Shown piece after piece: positions 8,123 to 18,000 of a stretch of DNA of 64,000 nucleotides. The DNA lies in the NCBI GenBank assembly GCA_014595895.1, contig JABUKB010000006.1:1-64000 (forward strand), given 5' to 3'. Every line of letters begins with the position of its first letter. The first letter of the stretch is position 1. Position numbers and translations under genes: made by a program. Under the pieces are notes generated by a model, which was not told the DNA's origin, made no database searches, and worked only from the letters and a program-made list of their open reading frames with translations. This DNA comes from Lysinibacillus odysseyi (lineage in GTDB: Bacteria; Bacillota; Bacilli; Bacillales_A; Planococcaceae).

Positions 8123-8126
8123 CTTG

Positions 8127-8402
8127 TCATCCCCCGCTAACGAGACGCTCCACCATATGTTGTGCTTCATACTCTGCCTGTAGACATTCACTACAAATGG
8201 TCAGATTAATATGCGACATCTCCACATAGCCTTTCATTAAAGCTTCCCGTATTTGATTTGGTTGCTTATGTTTCAAAAACATATTAGCCGCCATGTACGT
8301 GATATTATTTTCACCAAAATAATTTACTTCGAACGACTGGTTGATCTCATCGAATAATTCCTGCGGCCGTTCTATTTCTAATGCTACATTTTTTGTGTAC
8401 AT
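8127..8402 (-). CDS. ndoAI: Antitoxin EndoAI (MazE-like)
   Basis: A 91-residue antitoxin encoded directly upstream of ndoA, matching the EndoAI position and size. The N-terminal part would form the ribbon-helix-helix DNA-binding dimer and the C-terminal part would bind the toxin. It begins with a clear ribosome site (GGTGGAGGTGC). Sequence similarity to known EndoAI is looser than for the toxin, and the gene order supports the call. Confidence 0.88.
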   Translation of the reverse strand: MYTKNVALEIERPQELFDEINQSFEVNYFGENNITYMAANMFLKHKQPNQIREALMKGYVEMSHINLTICSECLQAEYEAQHMVERLVSGG

Positions 8403-8540
8403 ACAAGCACCTCCACCAAAACCTTACGAACATTTTTACATTACATTTTCATTCTAACATTACATGTTCGTCATGAAAAGATGAGAATACAAAAATTCTG
8501 TCATTTCGTGTCAGAGTTGTTTCGGCGAGGTTCGACATAC

Positions 8541-9665
8541 CTATCTTACATTATTATAAATTCTCGGGACTCGGGCGGTAATAATGCACGGAACCTCATA
8601 GTTTATTGTTTCACAGCGCGCTGCCCATTCATCAATGGAAATAAACTCGCCTTTCTGTGCTCCTAATAATGTGACTTTCTCTCCAACATTATATGCTTGC
8701 GGAAGCAAAATCATACATTGATCCATACAAATTCTCCCTATAATCGGGCAACGCTGTCCGTCTACCAATACACTTTGCCCACCTAGCTTGCGAATCATTC
8801 CATCCGCATACCCAATTGGCAACGTGCCGACATACCCGTTTTCTGCTGCGGTATAGGTTGCCCCATACCCTACAGATTGCCCTGCTCTAATCTCTTTTAC
8901 ATGCACAAGCTCTGTTTCTAATGAAAAGGCTTGCTCAATCGGGAAAGGTAAACGCTGGGCTACATAACCCGATGGAGCTAGACCATACATTGAAATACCA
9001 TAACGGACGGCATCAAATTGCAATGTCGGATCTTTTACTAGAGCCGTAGCCGTATTGGCTGCATGTACTAATCGAGGCTTACTCGGCAAGGAATGAACTA
9101 ATTCCTTAAAGTTGCTGACTTGCTTGTCAAAGTACACGGCATCTTCCTCATCTGCTGTTGCAAAATGAGTAAAGATACCATCGGTTTCAAAATTCGGCAC
9201 CTTCTGAATAGCATCATAGAGCTGATGCAGCTGGTCTTGTGATGCGGTTCCTATGCGCCCCATCCCTGAGTCAATTTTTATATGTAATAGTAAGGTTTTA
9301 GTAGTGTGCTGTTTTGCTGCTTCTAAAATCCACTCAGGAGAAAATACCGTCAGTATAATATTGTGCTCACTTGCATATGGAACAAACTGCACAGGCGATG
9401 CTCCTAATACTAAAATATCTGTACCTGGAATTACTTGTCGGATTTGTACTGCTTCATCCGGTGTCGCTACTGCCAATATAGTTGCGCCTTCTTCCAGAGC
9501 GGCGTGCGCTACTTCGATTACTCCATGACCATAGGCATTGGCTTTTACTACCGCAATAATTTGCACATGATCCTGTAAATGCTGACGTAAGTTTTTGATG
9601 TTATTTCGAATCGCTTGTAAGTCAATAACTGCTTTTGTAGGACGGTAATTAGATAATTGTTCCAT
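8541..9665 (-). CDS. alr: Alanine racemase
   Basis: A 374-residue PLP enzyme interconverting L- and D-alanine for peptidoglycan. The PLP lysine is K41 in VVKANAYGHG. The second catalytic region GYGATYTA and the C-terminal beta domain are present, and length is normal. It precedes ndoAI-ndoA as in B. subtilis. Its product feeds ddl (18001-19065) and murF in the same window. Confidence 0.97.
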   Translation of the reverse strand: MEQLSNYRPTKAVIDLQAIRNNIKNLRQHLQDHVQIIAVVKANAYGHGVIEVAHAALEEGATILAVATPDEAVQIRQVIPGTDILVLGASPVQFVPYASEHNIILTVFSPEWILEAAKQHTTKTLLLHIKIDSGMGRIGTASQDQLHQLYDAIQKVPNFETDGIFTHFATADEEDAVYFDKQVSNFKELVHSLPSKPRLVHAANTATALVKDPTLQFDAVRYGISMYGLAPSGYVAQRLPFPIEQAFSLETELVHVKEIRAGQSVGYGATYTAAENGYVGTLPIGYADGMIRKLGGQSVLVDGQRCPIIGRICMDQCMILLPQAYNVGEKVTLLGAQKGEFISIDEWAARCETINYEVPCIITARVPRIYNNVR

Positions 9666-9710
9666 GTTGTGTTATACCCTCTTTGTAAATTATTAAACGC
9701 TACTGTACTG

Positions 9711-10751
9711 TTACTTTGCCCCCCCTGGAGCTACTGAAGCGGCAACTTCTATCATTTCTTCTTGTGTCAATTGCGTAGAGGCTAAGAAGAAGGACATTCC
9801 GTCTTTTTCCCAGCTAATCGATGTATCCGTAATTGCACCGATCGTAAATCCTAAATCCGCTAAATCCCCCGGTGCAAAAACAGGCAATATCTGTTCTGAA
9901 TGGACTACTGGCTGTTGGAGAATCGTATAGTTTTTCTCCCCTTCAAATGTTAAAATAACCCGTTCTTTACCGTTTTCTTCAACCACTTGTTCATTCGCTA
10001 ATTTCACATTGGCAAACTCGACTGTAGGATAATAAGTAGAAAATGCTTCTTTGTCATCCTCTACTGCTTCTTTATCATTATCAGCCGCTTCCTTGTCATT
10101 ATCGGTTGTTCCTTCTTTATTTTCTTCATTTTTAGAAAACTTTTCAACTGCATATTCATCTTTTTTATGTGCAGTGCCTATGTCAATCTTTTTAAACTCG
10201 ATAAAAATTTTCTCCTCCGCTGCCTCATTCATAATAGAAACGGATTTAGGCAACATTGTTTCTTTGTCTATTACGATTTTTTGAATCGGCAAACCTGTCT
10301 TCTCTGCATTGCGAGTCGCCGTTTCAAATGTGTATGTCCCGTCTTGCTCTGTCATAGATGCTTTTTTGTCACTGCTTACATCCTTGGCCAATGCTCCGAT
10401 TAGATATGCTTGGCTATTTTCATTCGGCCAATTGCTTTGGAATTTATACGATTTACGAAGGGCAGGTGTCACTACAAAAACCCCTTCCTCGTTACGTACA
10501 ATCACTTGGGTTACTTTTTCACTCTGATCTGTGACAGACACACGGTAAAAATCCGGTTTCGTATGCCACACATCCACATCATAAATTCGTTCCTGTCCAC
10601 CAGTATTCATTTTCATCGTCGCTGTTAATTCATAGCCCTCTCCCTTATTCCACTTTTCCTGAATCTTTTTGGATACCTTTTCCCCTGATTCTGCTCCACA
10701 CGCTGCTAGTACCAACACTACGAGCATTAATAAAATAATCCGAAATCGCAA
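9711..10751 (-). CDS. ydcC: LolA-like outer-leaflet lipoprotein YdcC family (TTG start)
   Basis: A 346-residue lipoprotein with lipobox LAAC (Cys18) and a LolA/MucB-like beta fold (about 40-200, with EKTGLPIQKIVIDKETMLPKS). A low-complexity acidic linker of three DNDKEA-type repeats (about residues 217-236) separates this from a C-terminal domain. It is related to B. subtilis YdcC, of unclear function and also next to alr. The start is TTG with AAAGGATGG upstream. The variable acidic repeat is the main difference from the family norm. Confidence 0.85.
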   Translation of the reverse strand: MRFRIILLMLVVLVLAACGAESGEKVSKKIQEKWNKGEGYELTATMKMNTGGQERIYDVDVWHTKPDFYRVSVTDQSEKVTQVIVRNEEGVFVVTPALRKSYKFQSNWPNENSQAYLIGALAKDVSSDKKASMTEQDGTYTFETATRNAEKTGLPIQKIVIDKETMLPKSVSIMNEAAEEKIFIEFKKIDIGTAHKKDEYAVEKFSKNEENKEGTTDNDKEAADNDKEAVEDDKEAFSTYYPTVEFANVKLANEQVVEENGKERVILTFEGEKNYTILQQPVVHSEQILPVFAPGDLADLGFTIGAITDTSISWEKDGMSFFLASTQLTQEEMIEVAASVAPGGAK

Positions 10752-10812
10752 CTCGCCATCCTTTCTTGTCGCACTTTACTGCATTGTATGGCATGTTTCA
10801 ACAATTTATGAA

Positions 10813-11166
10813 CTACTTCATTAAAACAACTTGAGCAGCAGCTACTTGCCCCGTATGGGTGATGCTTATAAAGCCATTTGCTGGCTGCCCGTCAAAATAA
10901 AGAACGGGTTTCCCCAACTTATCTTTTAATATTTCTATTTGATGGAGTTCGCAACCTTGACCGATGCCTGTCCCAACAGCTTTTGAATATGCCTCCTTAG
11001 CTGCGAAACGTCCAGCCAAAAATTCTACCTGGCGCGATGCTGAAAGCTGATCGAAAAGGGCCATTTCCCGTTCTGTTAGTATGCGTTCCACAAATTTTCT
11101 TGAGCGCTGCATCGCTTTTTTAATTCTTTCTAATTCCACTAAATCTAATCCGATTCCTGCTATCAA
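10813..11166 (-). CDS. acpS: Holo-acyl-carrier-protein synthase (TTG start)
   Basis: A 117-residue enzyme that transfers 4'-phosphopantetheine from CoA to ACP. The motifs GIGLDLVELERI and FAAKEAYSKAVGTGIG contain the metal-binding Asp and Glu. Length is typical. The start is TTG with AAAGGATG upstream. It is the first gene of the leftward acpS-ydcC-alr block, as in B. subtilis. Confidence 0.95.
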   Translation of the reverse strand: MIAGIGLDLVELERIKKAMQRSRKFVERILTEREMALFDQLSASRQVEFLAGRFAAKEAYSKAVGTGIGQGCELHQIEILKDKLGKPVLYFDGQPANGFISITHTGQVAAAQVVLMK

Positions 11167-11232
11167 TGTTTTCTCATCCTTTCATTAGTATTCTTTTCCC
11201 ATATATAATATTATGGAAATTGAGGTGGTTAG

Positions 11233-11835
11233 ATGTTTCTTCGTAATGAAAATTTCAAGCAATACACGAGGGCTTACCCTGTAGTTTCCATTTTACTTGC
11301 CATCAACTTAGTTGTCTTTATCATTACCTTAATTCCAATTATTGGAGACAAAGCTTTTTATACCGGCTTGAGCCATAATTACTCCATTAAAAACGGGGAA
11401 TGGTGGCGCTTAATTACATCGATGTTTCTTCACGCCGACTTTATGCATCTATTGATGAATATGTTTTCACTCTTTGTTTTCGCACCTGAGCTAGAAAAGT
11501 TCGTCGGCAAGTGGAAGTTCCTTGCTATCTATTTGGTTTCTGGCTTAGCAGGCGGGATATTGACATTCATTACCCAAGATTTAAGTTATGCAAGTGTCGG
11601 TGCAAGTGGGGCTATTTTTGGTGTTTTTGGTGCATACGGAGCGATTTTAATCCGCTATAAGCATCTTGTGCCGCAACTTCGTCAAATTATTTTGCCGATT
11701 ATCGTCATTAGTGTCATTATGACATTCTTATCGCCAGGCATTAATGTTACAGCGCATCTTGGCGGAATGGCGACAGGCTTTGTGCTTGGCTTATATTTCT
11801 TCAAACCAAAGCTAACTATTGTAAACCGCCGCTAA
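11233..11835 (+). CDS. Rhomboid family intramembrane serine protease
   Basis: A 200-residue protein with about six membrane segments. Catalytic motifs are GASGAIFG (nucleophile Ser) and TAHLGG (His), with HADFMHLLMNMFSL in the second helix. It cleaves membrane-protein substrates inside the bilayer; the target is unknown. It corresponds to B. subtilis YdcA by position next to acpS. GAGGTGG precedes the ATG. It is transcribed divergently from acpS. Confidence 0.92.
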   Translation: MFLRNENFKQYTRAYPVVSILLAINLVVFIITLIPIIGDKAFYTGLSHNYSIKNGEWWRLITSMFLHADFMHLLMNMFSLFVFAPELEKFVGKWKFLAIYLVSGLAGGILTFITQDLSYASVGASGAIFGVFGAYGAILIRYKHLVPQLRQIILPIIVISVIMTFLSPGINVTAHLGGMATGFVLGLYFFKPKLTIVNRR

Positions 11836-11884
11836 ACGAAAGGCTCTCTAGTAAGTAACATTTCACTTACCGGAGAGCCTTTCT
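11836..11884. terminator. Bidirectional terminator between the rhomboid gene and ydbT
   Basis: AAAGGCTCTC/GAGAGCCTTT with an inner GTAAGT/ACTTAC pairing. T-rich tails follow on both strands. Confidence 0.85.
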
Positions 11885-13381
11885 TTATTCAAGTATAGGA
11901 TCCTGTTCAATAGCTGCCTTTTTTGTGTGGCGGTACCACTCCATCAATGATTCTATTTCCGATTGATCCATATGATAGGCTATGGCTGTTGCCCCGTGCA
12001 TGCCGGACATAACGGTTACCTTCAAGCTCGCGATATCTCTTCGTTTCTGGAAAAAGCTTTGGCGCTGTTCCATTGCTTGAATGCGGTTTTTTTGCACATA
12101 AAAGGTTACACGGCTAAATGTGCGACTCACTATGGTCAGTTGCTGCTCTGCTTGTTGCACGGCCGCCGCTTTATGCTGCCATTTTCCCCATGCCACCATC
12201 GGTATGGCTAATAATAATACCAATAAGCCATATGGGAAGAAAAAGTACGTTAGCACTGCCGTTAGTGGTGCTATCCAAAGAAAATCTAAACGATAGAAAA
12301 AAGGCTTTGCTCTTTTTGGCGATTGTATAAATGACTGCACTTCAAAATCAAATTGCGGAAATAATTCTTCAAACGGGGCTACTGCTGCTTTTTTAGAAAT
12401 TAGCGGAAACAGCACAATTTTGCTGCTTTTACCTTCTTCAAATCCGCCCCCAGCACTTTCTAACTGGACAGAAGCAAGACCAAAGGGTTGCCTTAAAGGA
12501 TTTTCGACAATTTTAATGGCCTGTACTCGATTTAAAGGAATGGCGATTCGTTTCTTTTCCAATAACCCACGCGTAATCACAAGACGTTTATTTTCTTCTA
12601 CCACGGTAAAATCATAATAATTAAGCAATGTAAGCGCTATGGAAATAATCCATGCCGCCAGCATTCCCATCAAAATAAGAGCAATAACAATAATAACGCT
12701 GTATTTTACTAAATAAGCCAATTCATCATAAATCCAATCATACGGAATATATTCTGCAAACTGCGAAACAACAGCTAATACCCCAAACACGACAACACCG
12801 ACTCCACTAGAAGTCGTCGCCAATAAGATTAAGTCCTTCGCAGACATTTTATATACCTTTCTGCTTTTTGGCGTAATCAGCATGTCATCATCTTGCGTGA
12901 TTTCCCCGTATTTTGCTTGATTCATTTCCTTCTCAATTTGATCTGCCGCCACCCGTTTAATTGCTGTTAAGGATGCCTCTGGTTTACCGTCTGTACTAGC
13001 CGCTGTTTCCACTGTAACTTGTACTAACCCGAATAACCGGTGAAAAACTCCTTCTTTATAGTTTAAACTTTGGATACGATCAAACAGAATATAACGCTTT
13101 TTCTTTACAATAAGTCCATACTGTACGCGTAACTCTCCCTCTTCAAACCAGTAGCGAAATGTCAACCATTTTAAGATACCTGCCACCGTCGTGAAAAGGA
13201 AAATTACCAATAAAATAAGAAAAGAAAACATACTGCCCCAAAAATCCTCATCACGAAAATCCACTGTAAAATTAAAGCCATTCGCTGCGATTAAAATGAT
13301 TCCGGGTACAATAAGACTTTTCAACGATTTTAATGCTTCAATTGCTGCCGAAATCGGATGCAGTTTGTATTTAGACATCAT
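11885..13381 (-). CDS. ydbT: PH-domain membrane protein YdbT
   Basis: A 498-residue protein with several bPH_2 (DUF304) domains alternating with paired membrane segments (about 20-65, 180-245, 365-390). The recurring pattern F-DRIQSLNY and LNRVQAIKIVENP marks each PH domain. It overlaps ydbS by 11 bases, so the two are cotranscribed and probably form a complex. In B. subtilis this pair affects sensitivity to certain bacteriocins. The exact biochemical role is unknown. Confidence 0.9.
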   Translation of the reverse strand: MMSKYKLHPISAAIEALKSLKSLIVPGIILIAANGFNFTVDFRDEDFWGSMFSFLILLVIFLFTTVAGILKWLTFRYWFEEGELRVQYGLIVKKKRYILFDRIQSLNYKEGVFHRLFGLVQVTVETAASTDGKPEASLTAIKRVAADQIEKEMNQAKYGEITQDDDMLITPKSRKVYKMSAKDLILLATTSSGVGVVVFGVLAVVSQFAEYIPYDWIYDELAYLVKYSVIIVIALILMGMLAAWIISIALTLLNYYDFTVVEENKRLVITRGLLEKKRIAIPLNRVQAIKIVENPLRQPFGLASVQLESAGGGFEEGKSSKIVLFPLISKKAAVAPFEELFPQFDFEVQSFIQSPKRAKPFFYRLDFLWIAPLTAVLTYFFFPYGLLVLLLAIPMVAWGKWQHKAAAVQQAEQQLTIVSRTFSRVTFYVQKNRIQAMEQRQSFFQKRRDIASLKVTVMSGMHGATAIAYHMDQSEIESLMEWYRHTKKAAIEQDPILE

Positions 13382-13850
13382 CTTCAGCCACCCTTGCTAA
13401 TTCCGAGATGCGTGCGCGTAATGCATCCGCTTCCTGCGTCTCAAGAAATGGAATGGTATGAACAGTCGCAGCAGATGAGATAGAGATATTAGACAAACCG
13501 TATTTTTTCAAAATAGGGCCTTGTCCCGTATCAACATGCTGTACACGTACCATCGGAATTAATGTTCTCGTTACAACAAACAGCCCGCTTTGAATCTCAA
13601 TTTCCTGCTCTCTTACTTCATAACGCCAAACACGATACCTGATTGTTGGAAAAACAAATACCAATATAATTAAAGCGATTGCTACGAGTGCCCAAGCTAT
13701 TATAGAAATAACAACCGGTCCTTCAAATTTATATGTAAAAAAAGTCGCAATCCCTGCTAACGCAGCAAAAATGATTACTTGTAGCACACCATAAATACGC
13801 CAAACTGTTACACCCTTTTCGGGAATTCTATACTTTGGTTCTTCCATCAT
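13371..13850 (-). CDS. ydbS: PH-domain membrane protein YdbS
   Basis: A 159-residue protein with two N-terminal membrane helices (about 20-60) and one bPH_2 domain ending LARVAEDDV, as in B. subtilis YdbS. Several start codons lie close together (13859 GTG, 13856, 13850, 13847). I chose 13850 from spacing to GAGGTG and family length. It is the upstream partner of ydbT. Confidence 0.88.
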   Translation of the reverse strand: MMEEPKYRIPEKGVTVWRIYGVLQVIIFAALAGIATFFTYKFEGPVVISIIAWALVAIALIILVFVFPTIRYRVWRYEVREQEIEIQSGLFVVTRTLIPMVRVQHVDTGQGPILKKYGLSNISISSAATVHTIPFLETQEADALRARISELARVAEDDV

Positions 13851-13910
13851 CTCCATCACCTCTTCCTCTTATAATTGTAATACGTTTTCAGAAAAAAAGC
13901 GTTTCAAATT

Positions 13911-13959
13911 TTAATATAATAAAAAGCCGTCCCGTAAGTATAAAACCTACGGAACAGCT
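13911..13959 (-). terminator. Terminator of cshA
   Basis: An imperfect stem (AGCTGTTCCGTAGG with CTTACGGGACGGCT) is followed on minus by TTTTTATT. Confidence 0.75.
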
Positions 13960-13970
13960 CATTGAACCAA

Positions 13971-15503
13971 TTATTTGCTGTCATCACGACGACGTGGGCG
14001 ACGGTCTCCGCTATCACGACGACCTCCGTCACGACGATCACGGTCTCCACTACGGCGACGATCTCCACCACCGCTACGACCTCCGCGATCACGATCTCCA
14101 CTACGACGACGATCTCCACTACGGCCTCCGCGATCATTACGACCACGGCCGCCACCGCCACCACTGCGACCATCGCGGCGCATTGGTAATGGACGCTCTT
14201 CTGTAATCGTTACTGGTGTTGCGTCTGGCTCTTTTGTAATTGATTTAAGCGCTGCTGCCACTAAATCTAACGCTTCGTTATTTTCTAATAACTGCGCAGC
14301 TAATCGACGGTAGTCCCCTAAATCATTATTTTGTACTAATTCAATTAATGTTTGCATTGCCGTTTCCTGTAGACCCACTAAAGCTTCTTCTGAAGTTGGT
14401 GGACGTAAAGGCGTCATACGCTTTTTCGTTGTTTCTTCTACAATGCGTAAGTAACCCATTTCACGAGGCGTAACAAATGTTACAGCTACACCTGATTTAC
14501 CTGCACGACCTGTACGACCAATACGGTGCACGTATGATTCTGGATCTTGTGGAATATCAAAGTTGTATACGTGAGATACACCTGAAATATCAAGTCCACG
14601 AGCTGCTACGTCTGTCGCGATTAAAATATCGATTTTACCTTCTTTAAACTGACGTAAAACAGATAAACGTTTCGCTTGTGATAAGTCACCATGAATCCCT
14701 TCAGCAAGGAAACCACGTAAACCTAACGCTTGTGATAACTCGTCTACACGACGTTTTGTACGACCGAACACAATCGCTAACTCTGGTTTTTGCACGTCTA
14801 ATAAACGTGATAACGCATCGAATTTTTCACGCTCAGTAGCTTTTACAAAGTACTGCTCGATGTTTTCCATTGTTAATTCTTTTGCTTTAATTTTCACTAC
14901 TTCTGGGTTTCTCATGAATGTCTCAGCGATTTTACGGATTGCTGGAGGCATTGTAGCTGAGAATAGTAATGTTTGACGTGTTTCAGGCACGTTTTCTAAA
15001 ATCGCGTTAATATCATCGATGAAGCCCATGTTTAACATTTCATCTGCTTCGTCCAGTACTAATGTTTGTACATCGTCTAATTTTAATGTACGACGGTTAA
15101 TATGGTCTTGGATACGACCAGGTGTACCAATGATAATTTGAGGACGATTTTTCAGTGCACGAATTTGACGGCCAATCTCTTGACCACCATAAACTGCTAA
15201 TAATTTTACGCGCTTATCATAACCAATTTTATAAATTTCTTCTGATACTTGAATTGCTAACTCACGAGTAGGTGCAATAATTAATGCTTGCACATTTTGG
15301 TTTTTTGGATCGATTTTCTCAATTAGAGGAATACCGAATGCCGCAGTTTTACCAGTACCTGTTTGTGCCTGACCTAAAACGTCACGACCTTCCATTGCAA
15401 ATGTGATTGTACCTTCTTGGATTGGTGTTGCTTCTTCAAACCCCATACGCTTTACTGAACGTAATGTAGATTCACTAATGTTTAATTCTGAAAAATTTGT
15501 CAA
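13971..15503 (-). CDS. cshA: DEAD-box RNA helicase CshA (TTG start)
   Basis: An ATP-dependent RNA helicase of about 510 residues, in the family linked to ribosome assembly, cold growth and the RNA degradosome. Motifs are AQTGTGKT (I), PTRELA (Ia), DEAD (II), SAT (III) and [10 protein letters not shown] (VI). The C-terminal tail (about 440-510) is rich in RSGDR/GGR repeats and gives GC-rich tandem DNA at 13985-14170. The better start is TTG at 15503, 10 bases after AAGGAG; the TTG at 15512 is too close to that site. Confidence 0.95.
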   Translation of the reverse strand: MTNFSELNISESTLRSVKRMGFEEATPIQEGTITFAMEGRDVLGQAQTGTGKTAAFGIPLIEKIDPKNQNVQALIIAPTRELAIQVSEEIYKIGYDKRVKLLAVYGGQEIGRQIRALKNRPQIIIGTPGRIQDHINRRTLKLDDVQTLVLDEADEMLNMGFIDDINAILENVPETRQTLLFSATMPPAIRKIAETFMRNPEVVKIKAKELTMENIEQYFVKATEREKFDALSRLLDVQKPELAIVFGRTKRRVDELSQALGLRGFLAEGIHGDLSQAKRLSVLRQFKEGKIDILIATDVAARGLDISGVSHVYNFDIPQDPESYVHRIGRTGRAGKSGVAVTFVTPREMGYLRIVEETTKKRMTPLRPPTSEEALVGLQETAMQTLIELVQNNDLGDYRRLAAQLLENNEALDLVAAALKSITKEPDATPVTITEERPLPMRRDGRSGGGGGRGRNDRGGRSGDRRRSGDRDRGGRSGGGDRRRSGDRDRRDGGRRDSGDRRPRRRDDSK

Positions 15504-15870
15504 ACTCTTCAATCTCCTTTTTCCTGTATAAAGTTGACAAATGGTTACATTTTCAGATGAAGTACCGGCAAACTAAGGGCCTTTGTGGAACGCTTCCGTT
15601 ACTTAAAAAAATGTCTCTGTATCTTTCTCAGAGCTCTCTTATATGAAAAGGAAAGCCCGGTCTTTGCCGAGCGGTTCAATTCTATAGTTCAAATGCTTTC
15701 TTACATGGAAAAATAGTCAAAATAGAATAAAACCGTTAAATTCAAAAAAAAGCACTCTTCATTCATAATCGTGAAGAGTCTTCGCACAAAATGTATCCAT
15801 TGCTCTACATAGTCTAACATGCAGGTACCAGGGATGCAACGATTAAGGTCTAATCATAATAATCTGACAA
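15504..15870. other. cshA leader region and esterase terminator
   Basis: No coding frame is supported. The right part holds the esterase terminator (15743-15780). The remainder, about 240 bases upstream of cshA, probably contains its promoter and a long leader. A GC-rich hairpin-forming stretch lies near 15650-15677 (GCCCGG..CCGAGC). Cold-shock helicase genes often have long leaders, but I cannot define a switch here. Confidence 0.5.
15743..15780 (-). terminator. Terminator of the esterase gene
   Basis: On minus, ACTCTTCA/TGAAGAGT (15754-15761 with 15772-15779) is followed by eight T. Confidence 0.85.
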
Positions 15871-16566
15871 TTAATCCTTTAAAAAATGCAAGCATTTTTC
15901 AAACCAAATATCACAATCGTCACTAAAACAGATATGGTGCTTTCCACATTCCGATATATACAATTGTTTTACGTTTGCCGAAATTTCATCATATAGCCAT
16001 TGTCCTGTAATGCTCGGTACAATACCGTCTAACGCTCCCTGGACAATATAGGTTGGACATTTTACTAAACGAATATACCCTTCTGTTTTTCTAACTATTT
16101 TCATAAATTCTATCGTTGATGAAAGTGGGACATTTTGGAATTTATAGATATAGCGCTGAAACAATTCATTATCGGCTAACTCGCCTTTTAAGGCATCCAT
16201 CGTAATTTCCTTCAAATCCTGCACTAGTTGTAAAGGACTAATATATTTAGCAGCTGCACTTAACAATATTAATTTTTTGACCGGATAGCGCATCGCTAAA
16301 TGAATGGCAATGATACCACCCATCGAAAAACCTACTACGATTACTTCATCTACTTTTTTAGCCAGTCGGCGGTAAGCTAGTTCAGCATCCATCAGCCAAT
16401 GTTCCGCTTTATAGCCGCCCATCGATAAATGCTCCGCATCGCCATGCCCTGAAAAAGTAGGCGTTTCAATCAACCAATCGGTTTTGCCCTGTAAATAATG
16501 GGCAAAATCCTCTATTTCATAAGGTCCACCTGAAAAGCCATGAAGCATTAGTACACCTATAGTCAT
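15871..16566 (-). CDS. Alpha/beta-hydrolase, carboxylesterase-like
   Basis: A 231-residue single-domain alpha/beta-hydrolase. The oxyanion segment LHGFSGGP and nucleophile elbow GFSMGG (Ser81) are visible. The acid and base are likely GALDGIVP (Asp) and GKHHICF (His). It resembles monoacylglycerol lipases and Est30-type carboxylesterases, so it likely acts on short acyl esters. Substrate unknown. GAGGAGG lies just before the ATG. A terminator separates it from murF. Confidence 0.85.
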   Translation of the reverse strand: MTIGVLMLHGFSGGPYEIEDFAHYLQGKTDWLIETPTFSGHGDAEHLSMGGYKAEHWLMDAELAYRRLAKKVDEVIVVGFSMGGIIAIHLAMRYPVKKLILLSAAAKYISPLQLVQDLKEITMDALKGELADNELFQRYIYKFQNVPLSSTIEFMKIVRKTEGYIRLVKCPTYIVQGALDGIVPSITGQWLYDEISANVKQLYISECGKHHICFSDDCDIWFEKCLHFLKD

Positions 16567-16587
16567 GTTTAGTTCCTCCTCAAGACA

Positions 16588-16622
16588 AAAAGGTTAAACG
16601 CCTGAAAACGTCTAACCTTTTT
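16588..16622 (-). terminator. Terminator of ddl-murF
   Basis: AAAAGGTTA(A)ACG paired with CGT(C)TAACCTTTT around an eight-base loop, T-rich on minus. Confidence 0.8.
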
Positions 16623-16635
16623 ACTGCTTCCATTG

Positions 16636-17994
16636 CTACTCAAAAGCCTTCACGATGTGCTCAAGCTTCATACCGCGGGAGCCTTTTAATAAAATCAAGC
16701 TATCAGATGTAGCTTTCTGTTGAATATGATGAATAATCGGTGCATAATCCGATTCTGTATAGATTAGATGTTCCTGATCAAACCGAGCTTGCAATTGGCT
16801 ATATAGCCATTTCATACGTGGTCCGTATAAACAAACATGGCTAATAGTGCCGTCTATCTCTTCCGCCAATTGCTCATGATACTTTTGTTCCTCTTCACCG
16901 AGTTCTAACATATCTCCAAGCACTAGCCATTTTTCTGGACGCATCGTCGTTTTTTTCATAAATTCAATCGCTGCGCGCATCGATGTTGGAGCTGCGTTAT
17001 ACGCATCATTGATAAATAGCGGTCCAGCAGTTGGTATGAGCTGCATACGCATATCTGTCAGTGAGACCTGCTTCAATGCCGATTTAATTTGCTCATCGCT
17101 TAAACCAAGTTTTTGGGCAATGAGCATTGCACTTAGTGTATTTTTCACTTGGTGCTCTCCCAGAACAGAGATTTCAAAATCCCCATTAATAGCTCCTTTT
17201 ACCGTAAAGGCACTGCCTGTGGCTGTTGTGTGTATGTTGGAAGCGACGAGAGCATTATCATCACCAAAACCAAATGAGACGGCTGTTGTCTTTTGATCAG
17301 CAGCTACTAGAGACTGCAATAACGGCTCATCACCATCATACAAGAGGATTCCATCTGTCAACCCTTGCACGATTTCATATTTAGCCTTAGCAATCCCTGC
17401 TCTGCTGCCTAAATCTTGCATATGCGCCTCACCAATATTAGTGATAACCGCAATATGCGGACGAGCTAATTTTGTTAAAAACTCAATTTCACCAAAGCCA
17501 CTCATCCCCATTTCCAATACCGACACTTCTGTATCTTCATCGAGCTGCAAAATGGTAATCGGCAGACCAAGCTGATTATTAAAATTGCCGATTGTCTTCT
17601 GTACCTTAAAATAAGGCGCTAAGGTTCCAGCTAAAATATCTTTAGAAGATGTTTTGCCATTTGAGCCTGTTATGCCGATAAAGGTTGCTTGGTGTTCTGC
17701 ACGATACGCGATCGCCATTTCTTGCAAAGCCTGTTCTGCATCATCCACGAAAATAAGCGGACGATTCATTGGCGGATTTGGCTCATCTTTCATCCAAAGA
17801 GAAGCAGCCGCTCCTTTTTCAAAAGCCTGCTCCACAAATTTATGACCATTTACAGCTTCCCCGCGAAATGGGATAAATAAATCCCCTTGCTGGATCGAGC
17901 GTGTATCAATGGAAATACCAGTAACGACCGTATCTGCAAATTTTTGTTCTTTAATATTTAGCCATGTGGCAATATGTGCTAATGTTTTTTTCAT
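16636..17994 (-). CDS. murF: UDP-MurNAc-tripeptide:D-Ala-D-Ala ligase
   Basis: A 452-residue Mur ligase that adds D-Ala-D-Ala to the UDP-MurNAc tripeptide, the last cytoplasmic peptide step of wall synthesis. The ATP-binding motif GITGSNGKTSSKD (about 108-120) is clear, along with central INDAYNAAPTSM and a C-terminal LKGSRGMKLEHI. It starts six bases after ddl, its substrate supplier. Confidence 0.97.
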   Translation of the reverse strand: MKKTLAHIATWLNIKEQKFADTVVTGISIDTRSIQQGDLFIPFRGEAVNGHKFVEQAFEKGAAASLWMKDEPNPPMNRPLIFVDDAEQALQEMAIAYRAEHQATFIGITGSNGKTSSKDILAGTLAPYFKVQKTIGNFNNQLGLPITILQLDEDTEVSVLEMGMSGFGEIEFLTKLARPHIAVITNIGEAHMQDLGSRAGIAKAKYEIVQGLTDGILLYDGDEPLLQSLVAADQKTTAVSFGFGDDNALVASNIHTTATGSAFTVKGAINGDFEISVLGEHQVKNTLSAMLIAQKLGLSDEQIKSALKQVSLTDMRMQLIPTAGPLFINDAYNAAPTSMRAAIEFMKKTTMRPEKWLVLGDMLELGEEEQKYHEQLAEEIDGTISHVCLYGPRMKWLYSQLQARFDQEHLIYTESDYAPIIHHIQQKATSDSLILLKGSRGMKLEHIVKAFE

Positions 17995-18000
17995 GTTGTT

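Noticed and set aside
13835..14313. Several open frames opposite the cshA tail
   Set aside because: They are low-complexity shadows (runs of Thr, His/Asp or Arg/Pro) of the GC-rich RG-repeat DNA of cshA.
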